Positions 24,363 to 32,363 of a stretch of DNA of 42,578 bases are shown piece by piece. The position numbers and the translations under genes are program-made. The notes below the pieces were generated by a model, which saw nothing but the letters and a program-made list of their open reading frames with translations, did no database searches and was not told where the DNA came from. The stretch covers positions 1-42,578 of the forward strand of contig NZ_JAAAMI010000015.1 in the NCBI RefSeq assembly GCF_010500845.1. Direction: 5' to 3'. Position 1 is the first letter of the stretch. The number at the start of each line of letters is the position of its first letter. This DNA is from Flagellimonas sediminis (lineage in GTDB: Bacteria; Bacteroidota; Bacteroidia; Flavobacteriales; Flavobacteriaceae).

Positions 24363-24399
24363 ATCCCATAATGTCCGGCAAGACATCAATTCATGGGAT
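24363..24399. terminator. Nested hairpin between nrdD and rrf2 copy 3
   Basis: ATCCCAT (24363-24369) pairs with ATGGGAT (24393-24399), and inside it ATGTC pairs with GACAT (24371-24375 with 24382-24386). No long T tract follows, but the convergent position between two genes suggests a two-way transcription end. Confidence 0.5.
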
Positions 24400-24443
24400 A
24401 TCATGGGACGTTCAACAAAGTCTTTGGAAACAGATTTCTTTGC

Positions 24444-24896
24444 TCAATCTTCCAGAAAGGGCATTTTTAAGGAAATTACGGTACCGTTATCCTTGATTTC
24501 TTCGATCAATTGGCCAATGGTCCGTTCCTGAAAATTGAACAGCAGCTCTTTTTTGAAGGGGGATACCAAATGGTGCACGGGACAGGGATGGGCATCATCG
24601 CAGATGGAAAGCCCCAAGAAACATTCATGGAACCGATGTTCCCCATCGATGCTCACAATCACCTGCCATAACGTATGTTCCCGATCGGCATCCTCCAAGT
24701 AAAATCCTCCCCCTGGACCCTTGGAGGAAGAGATCAACCTGTCTGTGGTCAAAGTACGGAGCAATTGGGCCAAAAACGCTTGGGGGATGTCCAAAGCCCC
24801 GGCAATGGTCTTGGCGCCCATTTTTTTATTGGCGTTGCTATGGATAGCCAAATACATAACAGCCCTGATGGCATATTTTCCAGCATTGGTGAGCAT
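24444..24896 (-). CDS. Rrf2-family Fe-S regulator (NsrR/IscR-like), copy 3
   Basis: A 150-residue regulator with helix-turn-helix and wing (FLAQLLRTLTTDRLISSSKGPGGGFYL) and the cluster ligands C-x6-C-x5-C in ECFLGLSICDDAHPCPVHH. It resembles copy 1 more than copy 2 in the HTH (both begin ML-N--KYAI). It lies 78 bp downstream of fthC on the same strand and converges on nrdD. No clear 14-bp operator stands before its ATG, so it is probably read from the fthC promoter or from an unrecognised one. Confidence 0.9.
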   Translation of the reverse strand: MLTNAGKYAIRAVMYLAIHSNANKKMGAKTIAGALDIPQAFLAQLLRTLTTDRLISSSKGPGGGFYLEDADREHTLWQVIVSIDGEHRFHECFLGLSICDDAHPCPVHHLVSPFKKELLFNFQERTIGQLIEEIKDNGTVISLKMPFLED

Positions 24897-24974
24897 ATGA
24901 GATCACATCAAAATCAATAGACGATAAAATAATCATTAAATAAAGGAAAGACCCAAGAAAAATCAAAAAAAGTT

Positions 24975-25538
24975 TCATCTAGGCATTCCCAAGATCAGGA
25001 TTTCATCCAGTTGAACATCATGGTCCTCTGTTGGAACCCGCCTGATACGTTGGAAGGGATAAAACAACCCCATTTTGCGGGTCTTGGGGTGGTGTGCCAA
25101 AAAAGTATCATAGTACCCACCTCCATACCCAAGCCTGGACCGATTGCCATCACAAGCCAGCCCTGGAACGATGATAAGATCATAAAGGCCCTTGTACACC
25201 CTATTGCCGGAAGGATATGAGGTCCCGAATACGCCCCGTTCCAACCCCTGAAGTGATGAAAGCACCAAATTATTGAACTGTCTATCGGGCAAGGTTTGGG
25301 GGACTACAACGGTTAACTGATGTTCTAGACATTGCGCTATGAACGGCACGATATCGACCTCGGAGCCCATGGGGAGATAGGTATGCACGGACTGGATTTC
25401 CTTTTGCTCCACTAGACCCCAAAGTACTTCACAGACCGCATGGTCATAAAGGGTTTTTTCCCTATGGGACATCCGATTCCGTCTTTCCAACATCTGCTCC
25501 CTGATTTCTTTTTTTAGTGATTTGACCGTATTTCCCAT
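24975..25538 (-). CDS. 5-formyltetrahydrofolate cyclo-ligase
   Basis: A 187-residue ATP-dependent enzyme turning 5-formyl-THF into 5,10-methenyl-THF. Signatures: an N-terminal KKEIREQMLERRNRMS helix, YLPMGSEVDI, PGLACDGNRSRLGYGGGYYD with the nucleotide-binding GYGGGYYD. The frame opens to a TTG at 25559, but the ATG at 25538 gives the family's usual length and leaves room for the operator at 25554. The link of this folate gene to an Rrf2-type site shared with a hemoglobin gene is unusual. Confidence 0.92.
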   Translation of the reverse strand: MGNTVKSLKKEIREQMLERRNRMSHREKTLYDHAVCEVLWGLVEQKEIQSVHTYLPMGSEVDIVPFIAQCLEHQLTVVVPQTLPDRQFNNLVLSSLQGLERGVFGTSYPSGNRVYKGLYDLIIVPGLACDGNRSRLGYGGGYYDTFLAHHPKTRKMGLFYPFQRIRRVPTEDHDVQLDEILILGMPR

Positions 25539-25553
25539 CGCATTAAATATTTC

Positions 25554-25567
25554 GGACAAAATTATCC
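25554..25567. promoter_or_regulatory. Rrf2-type operator between fthC and hemoglobin gene
   Basis: GGACAAAATTATCC (GGATAATTTTGTCC on the minus strand) has one mismatch from the perfect ric palindrome. On the minus strand it contains TAATTTTG, a match to the -7 box, so binding would cover the fthC promoter; ATG of fthC is 16 bp away. A weaker -7-like TATCTTTA (25587-25594) may serve the hemoglobin gene on the plus strand. Confidence 0.6.
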
Positions 25568-25673
25568 GTTATTTTTCAATTCCCCGTATCTTTATACCCT
25601 ATAAAGTGCTGTCCCATTAAAGTTTCCAAAAGGAAGCATTGGTACGGGTCACATTCATATTTTCATTCACATA

Positions 25674-26075
25674 ATGACGCAAAATAAAGAAATTACAACC
25701 CTGGATGACATCAAGCAATTGGTGGACCTTTTTTATGGAAAGGTCCGGGAAGATGACCTACTGGCGGATATTTTCAATGGAGTGATCCAGGATAATTGGC
25801 CGGCGCATCTGGAAAAAATGTACCGTTTTTGGCAAACCGTCCTATTGGGGGAGCACACGTATTATGGCAGTCCTTTCGCCCCCCATGCCAGGCTACCGGT
25901 CCAAGGGGAACATTTTGACCGTTGGAAACTACTCTTTATACAGACCGTTGATGACAATTTCATTGGTGAAAAGGCGGCCGAGGCCAAGTTTCGTGCCGAA
26001 AAAATGGCGGAGATGTTCCAACTGAAGATTGCCTATGTGAAAGCCAACACAACCCATGGGGACCATGAAGGTTAA
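25674..26075 (+). CDS. Group III truncated hemoglobin
   Basis: A 133-residue globin of the shortened 2-on-2 type, group III. It has the early LVDLFYGKVREDDLLADIF (B-C helices), WPAHLEKMYRFW, and the proximal histidine in GEHFDRWKLLF. Such globins bind O2 or NO; beside NO-linked operators a nitric-oxide dioxygenase or scavenging role is plausible but not proven. It is divergent from fthC and overlaps the next gene by 20 bases. Confidence 0.9.
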   Translation: MTQNKEITTLDDIKQLVDLFYGKVREDDLLADIFNGVIQDNWPAHLEKMYRFWQTVLLGEHTYYGSPFAPHARLPVQGEHFDRWKLLFIQTVDDNFIGEKAAEAKFRAEKMAEMFQLKIAYVKANTTHGDHEG

Positions 26076-26358
26076 GCTCTCGGATATCTTTGTCAAAAGG
26101 GACGATCGATCCTTATATTCCATACAGGAATTGGTCAACCTCGACATCAAAGCGGATTTTGTCGAGCGATTGTCCCAACATTTTCAAATTCCCTATAGAC
26201 CAAATCGTACAAAGGAGCACAATTTGTGCTATGCCAATAGCCCACTGATCAGATTCGAATACAAAACCACATTCTCAGAAGCTGATATCATCAATCATCT
26301 ATATCACACGTTGAATCAGAAAAAATACCATATCGATATGGAAGAAATAACCTTTTAA
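26056..26358 (+). CDS. Conserved-looking small protein after hemoglobin gene
   Basis: A 100-residue soluble protein beginning MGTMKVKLSDIFVKRD (second ATG at 26065 also possible). It overlaps the hemoglobin gene by 20 bases, so it is translated with it. Mixed alpha/beta composition, one Cys (NLCYANSP), no signal or membrane part. I do not recognise a family. Context suggests a partner of the globin or a factor in haem or NO handling; this is inference only. Confidence 0.65.
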   Translation: MGTMKVKLSDIFVKRDDRSLYSIQELVNLDIKADFVERLSQHFQIPYRPNRTKEHNLCYANSPLIRFEYKTTFSEADIINHLYHTLNQKKYHIDMEEITF

Positions 26359-26436
26359 GAACAAATATTCCGGTACCATTGAGATCGGACACCAATATTT
26401 TCCATAAACAACAGCTAACAACATAACAACGATACC

Positions 26437-27348
26437 ATGACCCAAACACTAGCACAGATCATCAACAAATACCAAGAACTTGGTGAAAATCCTGAAACCT
26501 ATCTGGAAGGTCTCCTCCATGCCTCACCCCTCACCTATTGGGACTATATCGAAGTGGATACCCTTTTGTCCCTACAAAAGCCCCGCACCCACTTCAAGGA
26601 TGAAACCATCTTCATCATGTACCACCAGGTCACCGAGCTCCTTCTGAAAATGATGCGGCACGAATTGGAGCAGCTGGTTGACCAAAATGAAATCGATGCC
26701 GCTTTCGTGCTCCCAAAAATCAACCGGTGCATTCGCTACACCAACCTCTTGATCGGTTCCTTTGATATCATGAAAGATGGAATGGACCATGGGGAATACC
26801 AAGAATTCCGGAAGACCCTGACCCCCGCCAGTGGTTTTCAGAGTGCCCAGTTCCGATATATCGAGATCTTGTGCACCCCTCTGGAAAATCTCATCAATGA
26901 TGAAGGCAGGGAACGACTTCCCCAAAATCCATCCATGGAGGATTATTTTGAGCATATTTACTGGAGGGATGCCGGATTTGACCGCACCACCGGTAAAAAG
27001 ACCTTGACCTTGAGAAGGTTTGAGCAGCGGTACCTTGAAAGTTTTACTGCCTTGGCCAAAAAGGTCAAGGGTCGCACCCTTCAGGACAAGATCAATGATT
27101 TGCCCGAACCGACAACCCTTCTGATTGACCGCCTAAAAGAGTTCGATCACCTCTACAATGTGCAATGGCCCCTGGTCCATTTAAGGACGGCCGAACATTA
27201 TTTGGAAGGTCCTGATTGTAAAAAAGCTGCAACCGGGGGATCCCAATGGAAAAAATATTTACATCCCAGATACCAACAACGAAAATTCTTCCCAACGCTA
27301 TGGACCGATATGGAGAAAAAGCAATGGGGAGCAACTGAGAATATTTGA
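26437..27348 (+). CDS. kynA: Tryptophan 2,3-dioxygenase
   Basis: A 303-residue haem enzyme opening the indole ring of tryptophan to N-formylkynurenine, first step of the kynurenine pathway. Signatures: YWDYIEVDTLLSLQ, the active-site segment IMYHQVTELLLKMM, TPASGFQSAQFRYIE, and the proximal haem His in the LVHLRTAEHYL segment. No other kynurenine gene lies nearby. It is followed by a small cupin gene 1 bp later. Length is in the range of bacterial TDO. Confidence 0.95.
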   Translation: MTQTLAQIINKYQELGENPETYLEGLLHASPLTYWDYIEVDTLLSLQKPRTHFKDETIFIMYHQVTELLLKMMRHELEQLVDQNEIDAAFVLPKINRCIRYTNLLIGSFDIMKDGMDHGEYQEFRKTLTPASGFQSAQFRYIEILCTPLENLINDEGRERLPQNPSMEDYFEHIYWRDAGFDRTTGKKTLTLRRFEQRYLESFTALAKKVKGRTLQDKINDLPEPTTLLIDRLKEFDHLYNVQWPLVHLRTAEHYLEGPDCKKAATGGSQWKKYLHPRYQQRKFFPTLWTDMEKKQWGATENI

Positions 27349-27349
27349 T

Positions 27350-27643
27350 ATGGCAACAACCAACATGCCCCAACTACATACTTTGATCGAAGGTGAAACC
27401 TATAAGGCAATACTGCTGAATGGAATTCCTGGAATGGTCATACCATACCACCACAACACCGGGGAAGCATTGTTGATGGTCAATGAGGGGAAAGCACTTT
27501 TAAGAATGGCCGATGGCGAACATACCCTTGGCGTGGGCAGCGTATTTATAATTCCTGCAAATAAAGAACACACCCTTACCATACTTGCACCGTTCAAGGC
27601 TGTCAAGGTAATGTCCCTGGATACTGAGATTCATTTTATTTGA
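27350..27643 (+). CDS. Small cupin-fold protein
   Basis: A 97-residue single-domain cupin with metal ligands in IPYHHNTGEALLMVNEG (two His and a Glu) and the later IIPANKEHTLTI (His). It starts at once after kynA, so it is cotranscribed. It is similar in size and plan to the cupin in the nos cluster (15335-15634). Substrate is unknown. Confidence 0.78.
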   Translation: MATTNMPQLHTLIEGETYKAILLNGIPGMVIPYHHNTGEALLMVNEGKALLRMADGEHTLGVGSVFIIPANKEHTLTILAPFKAVKVMSLDTEIHFI

Positions 27644-27907
27644 CCTTATCCTTGAAATCCGGACATCAAGGGACAAAAAAATGTAAAGAATTCCCTTTCC
27701 TTCATTTACGTTTGTCCAAACTCCCCTTATCAAATGCCAACAGATTGAACAGCTCCCGCATCCGGGACCTTACACGGTTCCCATAACGACCCTCCAATTC
27801 CGCAGCATTCAGATTGGTAGTGGCATCAAGAATATCTTCCGTAAGGACAATCGCGCCATCAAGGTGGAAATCTCCAATAACTATCAATTCCTATTAAAAC
27901 CCTAATC
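27644..27907. other. Gap with possible gene remnant before traN-like gene
   Basis: No normal gene. On the plus strand a frame without any start codon reads to TAA at about 27897-27899 and ends with an FRSIQIGSGIKNIFRKDNRA-type segment, 20 bp before the traN-like ATG. On the minus strand 27702-27887 is also open from a TTG. Either may be a decayed fragment; I cannot tell which, or assign a family. Confidence 0.35.
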
Positions 27908-28720
27908 ATGTATTTAAAGCAGCTCTACACACTCATCATCATTTCAACGATTTCGATAAAGGCACATGGCCAACCAGCCATGGACACCATTTATGCCAAT
28001 GAACACCATAACGTGGCCTTTTTCTTTCCCAGTCCCGTGCAAAAAGCGATTACAGGGCATCCCGCTTTTGTATTCACCTACAACAGGGAACAGGAAGAAC
28101 ACCTTGGTTTGTTACAGGCAGTTCCAGGAAGACCGAGCAATCTATTGGTCATGACTACCAGTGGTAAGGTCTACTCCTTCCATTTGGCATATGCAAAGAC
28201 ACTTCAGCGTTACAACCACTTTATAACAACGGAACAAAGCATAGGGACCCTTCCACCCAAACTAAACAATAAGAAACTGGATTCAAAAGTCGTGGATTCA
28301 CTTACAAAGCAGCAGAAAACATACAAGGAACGCTGTTCATATCTATTGGAACACAACCCCAAAAATTTAGTGACCAAACGAAAAAGTGGACTTCGGTTAC
28401 GCTTGGAATCCATGACCTATCATGGCAATGAAGTGTACTTGGTTATTGATATCAAAAACACATCGGCCATTGATTTCGAATTGGGTCATTTGGCCATAAC
28501 TGTCACCAATGGCAGTAAAAAAAGAAGAGCTTCCTCCCAAGAAATACCATTGGATGTGGCCTACATCCATAAAAACCCAAGTATCATTCGAACTGGAAAT
28601 CATGAACACTTTGTCTGTGTGACACCCAAGTTTGTCCTGGGAAACGAGGAAACATTAAGGATACAGCTATGGGAAAAAAGAGGCAGTCGCACCATTGACC
28701 TCAAGTATGCAAGACACTGA
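27908..28720 (+). CDS. Orphan TraN-like (DUF4138) conjugation protein
   Basis: A 270-residue exported protein: signal peptide to about residue 21 (KAHGQ), then MDTIYANEHHNVAFFFPSP and HPAFVFTYNREQEEHLGLLQ, GRPSNLLVMTTSGKVYSF, which closely follow the pattern of TraN of Bacteroides conjugative transposons. In those elements TraN belongs to an outer-membrane-side part of the mating machine and is flanked by traM and traO; here neither is present. It therefore looks like a left-over or a re-used copy. The frame is intact and codon use ordinary. No terminator follows. Confidence 0.75.
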   Translation: MYLKQLYTLIIISTISIKAHGQPAMDTIYANEHHNVAFFFPSPVQKAITGHPAFVFTYNREQEEHLGLLQAVPGRPSNLLVMTTSGKVYSFHLAYAKTLQRYNHFITTEQSIGTLPPKLNNKKLDSKVVDSLTKQQKTYKERCSYLLEHNPKNLVTKRKSGLRLRLESMTYHGNEVYLVIDIKNTSAIDFELGHLAITVTNGSKKRRASSQEIPLDVAYIHKNPSIIRTGNHEHFVCVTPKFVLGNEETLRIQLWEKRGSRTIDLKYARH

Positions 28721-28775
28721 TTACTAACCTCAATTTCCGATTTTTGATAAAAATAGCACCAAAACCCAATTCAAA

Positions 28776-28914
28776 AATAACATTTTTTCATAAAAAATAA
28801 TTATAAATAATCATTTTTCACGTTAAGTAATCATTTTTCATGGTATATTTGTCACTGTTTTTCATACAAAAAAATGAAAAGTAATTTTTTTTCACATAAA
28901 GTAACTGTTTTTCA
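28776..28914. repeat. Six phased TTTTTCA repeats at the fic gene start
   Basis: Six copies of a TAATCATTTTTCA or GTAACTGTTTTTCA-like unit end at 28790, 28820, 28840, 28864, 28894 and 28914. The steps are 30, 20, 24, 30 and 20 bp, mostly whole helical turns, so a protein could bind all on nearly one face. The last two lie inside the coding region of the Fic gene. No similar cluster occurs elsewhere in the window. Confidence 0.6.
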
Positions 28915-30421
28915 CGGACGTAAATTACCTGAGGAAGGTTACCTGGTCGGCTATTCCCTATTGATTTCAGTCATTGGAAACCAATTTGGCACGGCAGTTC
29001 CCCTGCCCGATATAATGGCCATGGCAACAGAAAAGCACCAACGCTACGACACTGACCAATGGCAGGTGTTTACCATTAGGCATAAACCCAAGGAAGACCT
29101 GAAAAGTCATTTGGTCTTTGCTCTTAAATACGAGCCCTTGGACCTATATATATTGAAAAGGATTTTCGAGTTGATCGGTGATGCCATCATACACCAAATG
29201 TTGAAAGAAGAGCCTACGGGGCAATATACAAGAAGGGCATGGTTTTTATATGAATGGTTGACCGGGAAGACGCTCGATGTTCCCAACCTGAACAGAGGCA
29301 CCTACGTGGAGGTGGTGGACCCTTCCCTGCAATATGCGGGCCAATCCGAGAATTCCACCCGGCATCGTGTAAAGAACAACTTGCCCGGGGTTCCGGGATT
29401 CTGTCCAATGATTCGTAGGACTGAGAAACTGGAGAGGTATATTGAAAAAGATCTTTCCGAAACCATAGAAAAGGGATTGGGAAAGCGGGACAAGGATCTC
29501 ATACGAAGGACCGCTGCCTTTTTACTGTTGAAAGATTCCAAGGCATCGTTTGCCATTGAAGGGGAGCATCCCCCAAGCATGCGGGCAAGAAATTGGGGAA
29601 AGGCCATTGGGCAATCGGGAAAATCCCCTTTGAACATCGAAGAGATCGAACGGTTGCAGCACATTGTCATCGGAAGCAAAAAATTAAGGCATATGGGCAT
29701 ACGGACCATGGAAGGCTTTATAGGCGAACATGATAGGGAAACCCTATCCCCTATGCCCGACCATATTTCCGCCAAGGCTTCAGACCTGCCCTTGTTGATG
29801 CAAGGGTTGCTCGACACCAATGCACTGTTACAGCAAGCCGGTTACAATCCGGTATTGGCCGCGGCCACCATTGCATTCGGCTTTGTTTTCATCCATCCCC
29901 TATCCGATGGTAATGGCAGGATACACCGATATATCATCCACCATTTACTCACTCGGATGGGCTATACCAAACGAGGGATGATCTTTCCCATATCCTCTGC
30001 CATTCTGGAACGCATTGACGAATACCAGGACATTCTGGAGCATTACTCCTCCCAGAGGGTGGATTTGATCGAATGGAAGGAAACATCCGATCACAATATT
30101 GATGTCCTTAACGAGACCATTGACCTATACCGCTACTTCGACCTCACCCTACAATCGGAATTCTTGTATGAATGTGTCGAAGAGACCATTGAACAGATCA
30201 TTCCTGAAGAATTGGATTATCTCGAAAAATATGATCGCATGATGGATTTTATCAATTCCCATGTCACGCTACCCGATACCAAAGTGGATCTATTGATAAA
30301 GTTCCTTAACCAAAATGCCGGTAAACTGTCGAAACGGGCAAGGGAAAAGGAGTTTTCAGAACTCAATGGAGACGATATCAATGATATCGAGGCCCAATAC
30401 AACCATATATTTGGTTCTTAG
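28874..30421 (+). CDS. Fic-family protein AMP-transferase, class II
   Basis: A 515-residue Fic protein. The catalytic motif H341-PLSDGNGR (HPxxDGNGR) should transfer AMP from ATP to a target Ser, Thr or Tyr. An inhibitory helix motif S225-x3-E229-G, placed before the Fic core, marks class II, self-inhibited. The first 120 residues form an extra N-terminal region. The start at 28874 is supported by a VTVFHGRKLPEEGYLVGY segment that I recall from related proteins. No separate antitoxin is seen. Phased repeats cover the promoter and first codons. Confidence 0.9.
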   Translation: MKSNFFSHKVTVFHGRKLPEEGYLVGYSLLISVIGNQFGTAVPLPDIMAMATEKHQRYDTDQWQVFTIRHKPKEDLKSHLVFALKYEPLDLYILKRIFELIGDAIIHQMLKEEPTGQYTRRAWFLYEWLTGKTLDVPNLNRGTYVEVVDPSLQYAGQSENSTRHRVKNNLPGVPGFCPMIRRTEKLERYIEKDLSETIEKGLGKRDKDLIRRTAAFLLLKDSKASFAIEGEHPPSMRARNWGKAIGQSGKSPLNIEEIERLQHIVIGSKKLRHMGIRTMEGFIGEHDRETLSPMPDHISAKASDLPLLMQGLLDTNALLQQAGYNPVLAAATIAFGFVFIHPLSDGNGRIHRYIIHHLLTRMGYTKRGMIFPISSAILERIDEYQDILEHYSSQRVDLIEWKETSDHNIDVLNETIDLYRYFDLTLQSEFLYECVEETIEQIIPEELDYLEKYDRMMDFINSHVTLPDTKVDLLIKFLNQNAGKLSKRAREKEFSELNGDDINDIEAQYNHIFGS

Positions 30422-30512
30422 GGACCATCGGGGTTGACCAAAAAGAGATTAACCTGATCAGCCTTCCTAAAGGTTTCATCACAAACATGGGTCTTTAAGG
30501 TTACAGTCCTGT

Positions 30513-31310
30513 TTATCGAACTATTCGAAGTCCATGGGTTTTGGCCACATTTTGACCGTTATCCTTTTCCGCTAGTGGACTTTTGGCCAATAAATCTTTC
30601 AATTGGGTCATATCCTTACAGATCTTTTTCTCCACCACTCTTGCATATTTCTGTGTGGTCGAAAGTTTGGTATGCCCCAAAAGTTTGGAAACTGTCTCAA
30701 TGGGCACATTGTTCATTAAGGTAATCGTGGTAGCAAAGGTATGTCGGGCCACATGGAATGTCAGGTGTTTATCTATACCTGCCTTTTGGGCGATCACTTT
30801 TAAATATTGGTTCACTTTTTGGTTCGAATACACCGGCAACAAGGTATTCTCTTTTTTGGGAAAGGCTTCATACTTTTCCAGTATGCATTTCGCCCTGGGC
30901 AAAAGAGGAACCTTTACCGGGGTCTTTGTCTTTTGGCGCCTTACATCGATCCACAACTCTCCATCGATACCCGATACAATATCCCTGGGCCTTAGTAGTT
31001 TTACCTCAATGTAGCTGAGTCCCGTAAAGCAAGCGAACATGAAGATATCACGGACCAAGTCAGCTCCTTTCTCCGCCAATTCGAGTTGCACCAACGCCTG
31101 GATCTCCTCTTCTTCCAAAAAGTCACTGTCATAGTCCACCATTTTCACCTTATAGAGGTTAAAAGGGTTTTTGGGAATACAATCAAACTTATAGGCCATG
31201 TTCATCAACTTCTTGAAACGTAGCATATGCTTCATGATACCATTGTTGTTCAAGGGCGGGAAGGCTTTTATGGGTTCACAGTTCCGCATGTAGTTTTCAA
31301 AATCCAACAA
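30513..31310 (-). pseudogene. 5'-truncated tyrosine recombinase (IntDOT-like)
   Basis: A 265-residue catalytic part of a tyrosine integrase. The place of catalytic Arg I holds Ser (CFTGLSYIEV), as reported for IntDOT of CTnDOT; then K in RQKTKTPVKV, HVARHTF with His and Arg II, GHTKLSTTQKY with His and the nucleophile Tyr. The open frame begins at TTG 31310 and continues upstream without an ATG through a core-binding-like stretch (ASIDYAFLLDFENYM) to a stop near 31440. About 120 N-terminal residues (arm-binding and most of the SAM-like domain) are missing, so I judge it non-functional or at best partial. Confidence 0.75.
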
Positions 31311-31840
31311 AAAGGCATAATCGATTGAGGCCAGACCAACATCAGATACTCTGAACTTTTCAGATAGGACATCCTCACCAATGGTTTCAGATGGAAATAA
31401 AAAAAACCAGAAAAAATTAATTTTCTGGTTTTCAATTATTTAAGGTTTTACTTAGTGCCATAAAACCAAGGTTCGTCGGGATGACTGGCCCAATAAATAA
31501 CCAGTACATCTCTATAAACCAATATGTTACGTTGTTTTTTCAAAAAAAGGTAACCGAATAGGTAACTTTTGACCGTTCCGATATGCTTTCTATGGCCAAA
31601 TTAATAAATTTTAGAGACATTTTTTATTAATTGAATTTAAATCATGTTTTTTTGAACTTTAATGGTAAATCGAGTCCACTGGTTTGTTAAAGTTCATTTC
31701 CGTGTACTAAATAAATAGTTTACATTCTGAAGTTTATTTAACCTTTCAGGTTATGGTTTTTGGATTTGCATTGGGGTTTTACTAAAAAGTTGTGGTATTG
31801 TAGTTTAGCTTGATTCAATAGATTCCTATATTTGTATCAG
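31311..31840. other. Long gap between integrase remnant and metal-efflux genes
   Basis: It contains the open but start-less extension of the integrase (to about 31440), an AT-rich hairpin at 31403-31432, and a minus-strand frame of about 50 codons ending at 31452 (product tail WASHPDEPWFYGTK) without ATG. From about 31610 the sequence is AT-rich and only the promoter of the next gene is seen: TATATTTG at 31827-31834, 7 bp from its ATG. A deletion point of a mobile element is likely here. Confidence 0.5.
31403..31432. terminator. AT-rich hairpin with T tracts on both sides
   Basis: AAAACCAGAAAA (31403-31414) pairs perfectly with TTTTCTGGTTTT (31421-31432), loop of 6. A run of eight T follows on the minus strand. 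It falls inside the open frame leading into the integrase remnant, which further argues that this frame is no longer a working gene. Confidence 0.6.
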
Positions 31841-32281
31841 ATGCGGAAATACCAAAACATTAAGGCACTTTTTTTCCTGGGCATATTCAGTATGTTGCTC
31901 ATGCACCAAATCGTTCCGCATTGGCACCATCAACACCAGACCGAACAGTTCCAAACAGGCCATGATCACGACCATGTGGCCGATGGCCATCACCATCATG
32001 GAAAGCCAGAGGACAAAAAGCCGAGCAAGGGCCTATTTGACTGGTTCTTGGATTTCCACACCCATTCCAACACACCGACCAATGTATTGGTATGGGAACA
32101 TTCTTCCGTCCACAAAATAACGGACCAAAAGCAACAGATAAAAACGGTTCGCATACCAGAAGTGGCCCAGATTATATGGGAAGACATCCTTTTGGATAAA
32201 ATTTGGCACGAGCCACTGAATACCCCACTAAAAGACCATTTCCCCAATCTCTCGCTTCGGGGACCCCCAGCATTAGGTTAA
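31841..32281 (+). CDS. His-rich membrane or exported protein of efflux cluster
   Basis: A 146-residue protein: hydrophobic N-terminus (ALFFLGIFSMLLMHQIV, probably signal or anchor), then a strongly His/Asp-rich stretch (HWHHQHQ...HDHDHVADGHHHHG at about 27-54) likely to bind metal ions, and a basic-aromatic tail. The ATG at 31841 is preferred to the TTG at 31832 because a -7 box TATATTTG ends at 31834. Such proteins often precede czc/cus-type efflux genes in Bacteroidota. It is probably a periplasmic metal buffer or sensor. Confidence 0.75.
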   Translation: MRKYQNIKALFFLGIFSMLLMHQIVPHWHHQHQTEQFQTGHDHDHVADGHHHHGKPEDKKPSKGLFDWFLDFHTHSNTPTNVLVWEHSSVHKITDQKQQIKTVRIPEVAQIIWEDILLDKIWHEPLNTPLKDHFPNLSLRGPPALG

Positions 32282-32363
32282 TCAAGTAGACAAGCTGATT
32301 CTTTTTGATAATTGAATCAATGTGTTTGTTTCTCAATTTTTGATAAACCTAATCAAAATCATT

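Noticed and set aside
27702..27887. 61-residue minus-strand gene before the traN-like gene
   Set aside because: Only a TTG start, no family, and the opposite strand is equally open; kept only as a possible remnant.
28776..28914. CRISPR array before fic
   Set aside because: Repeats are short (13-15 bp), degenerate, and enter the coding region; no spacers of constant length and no cas genes.
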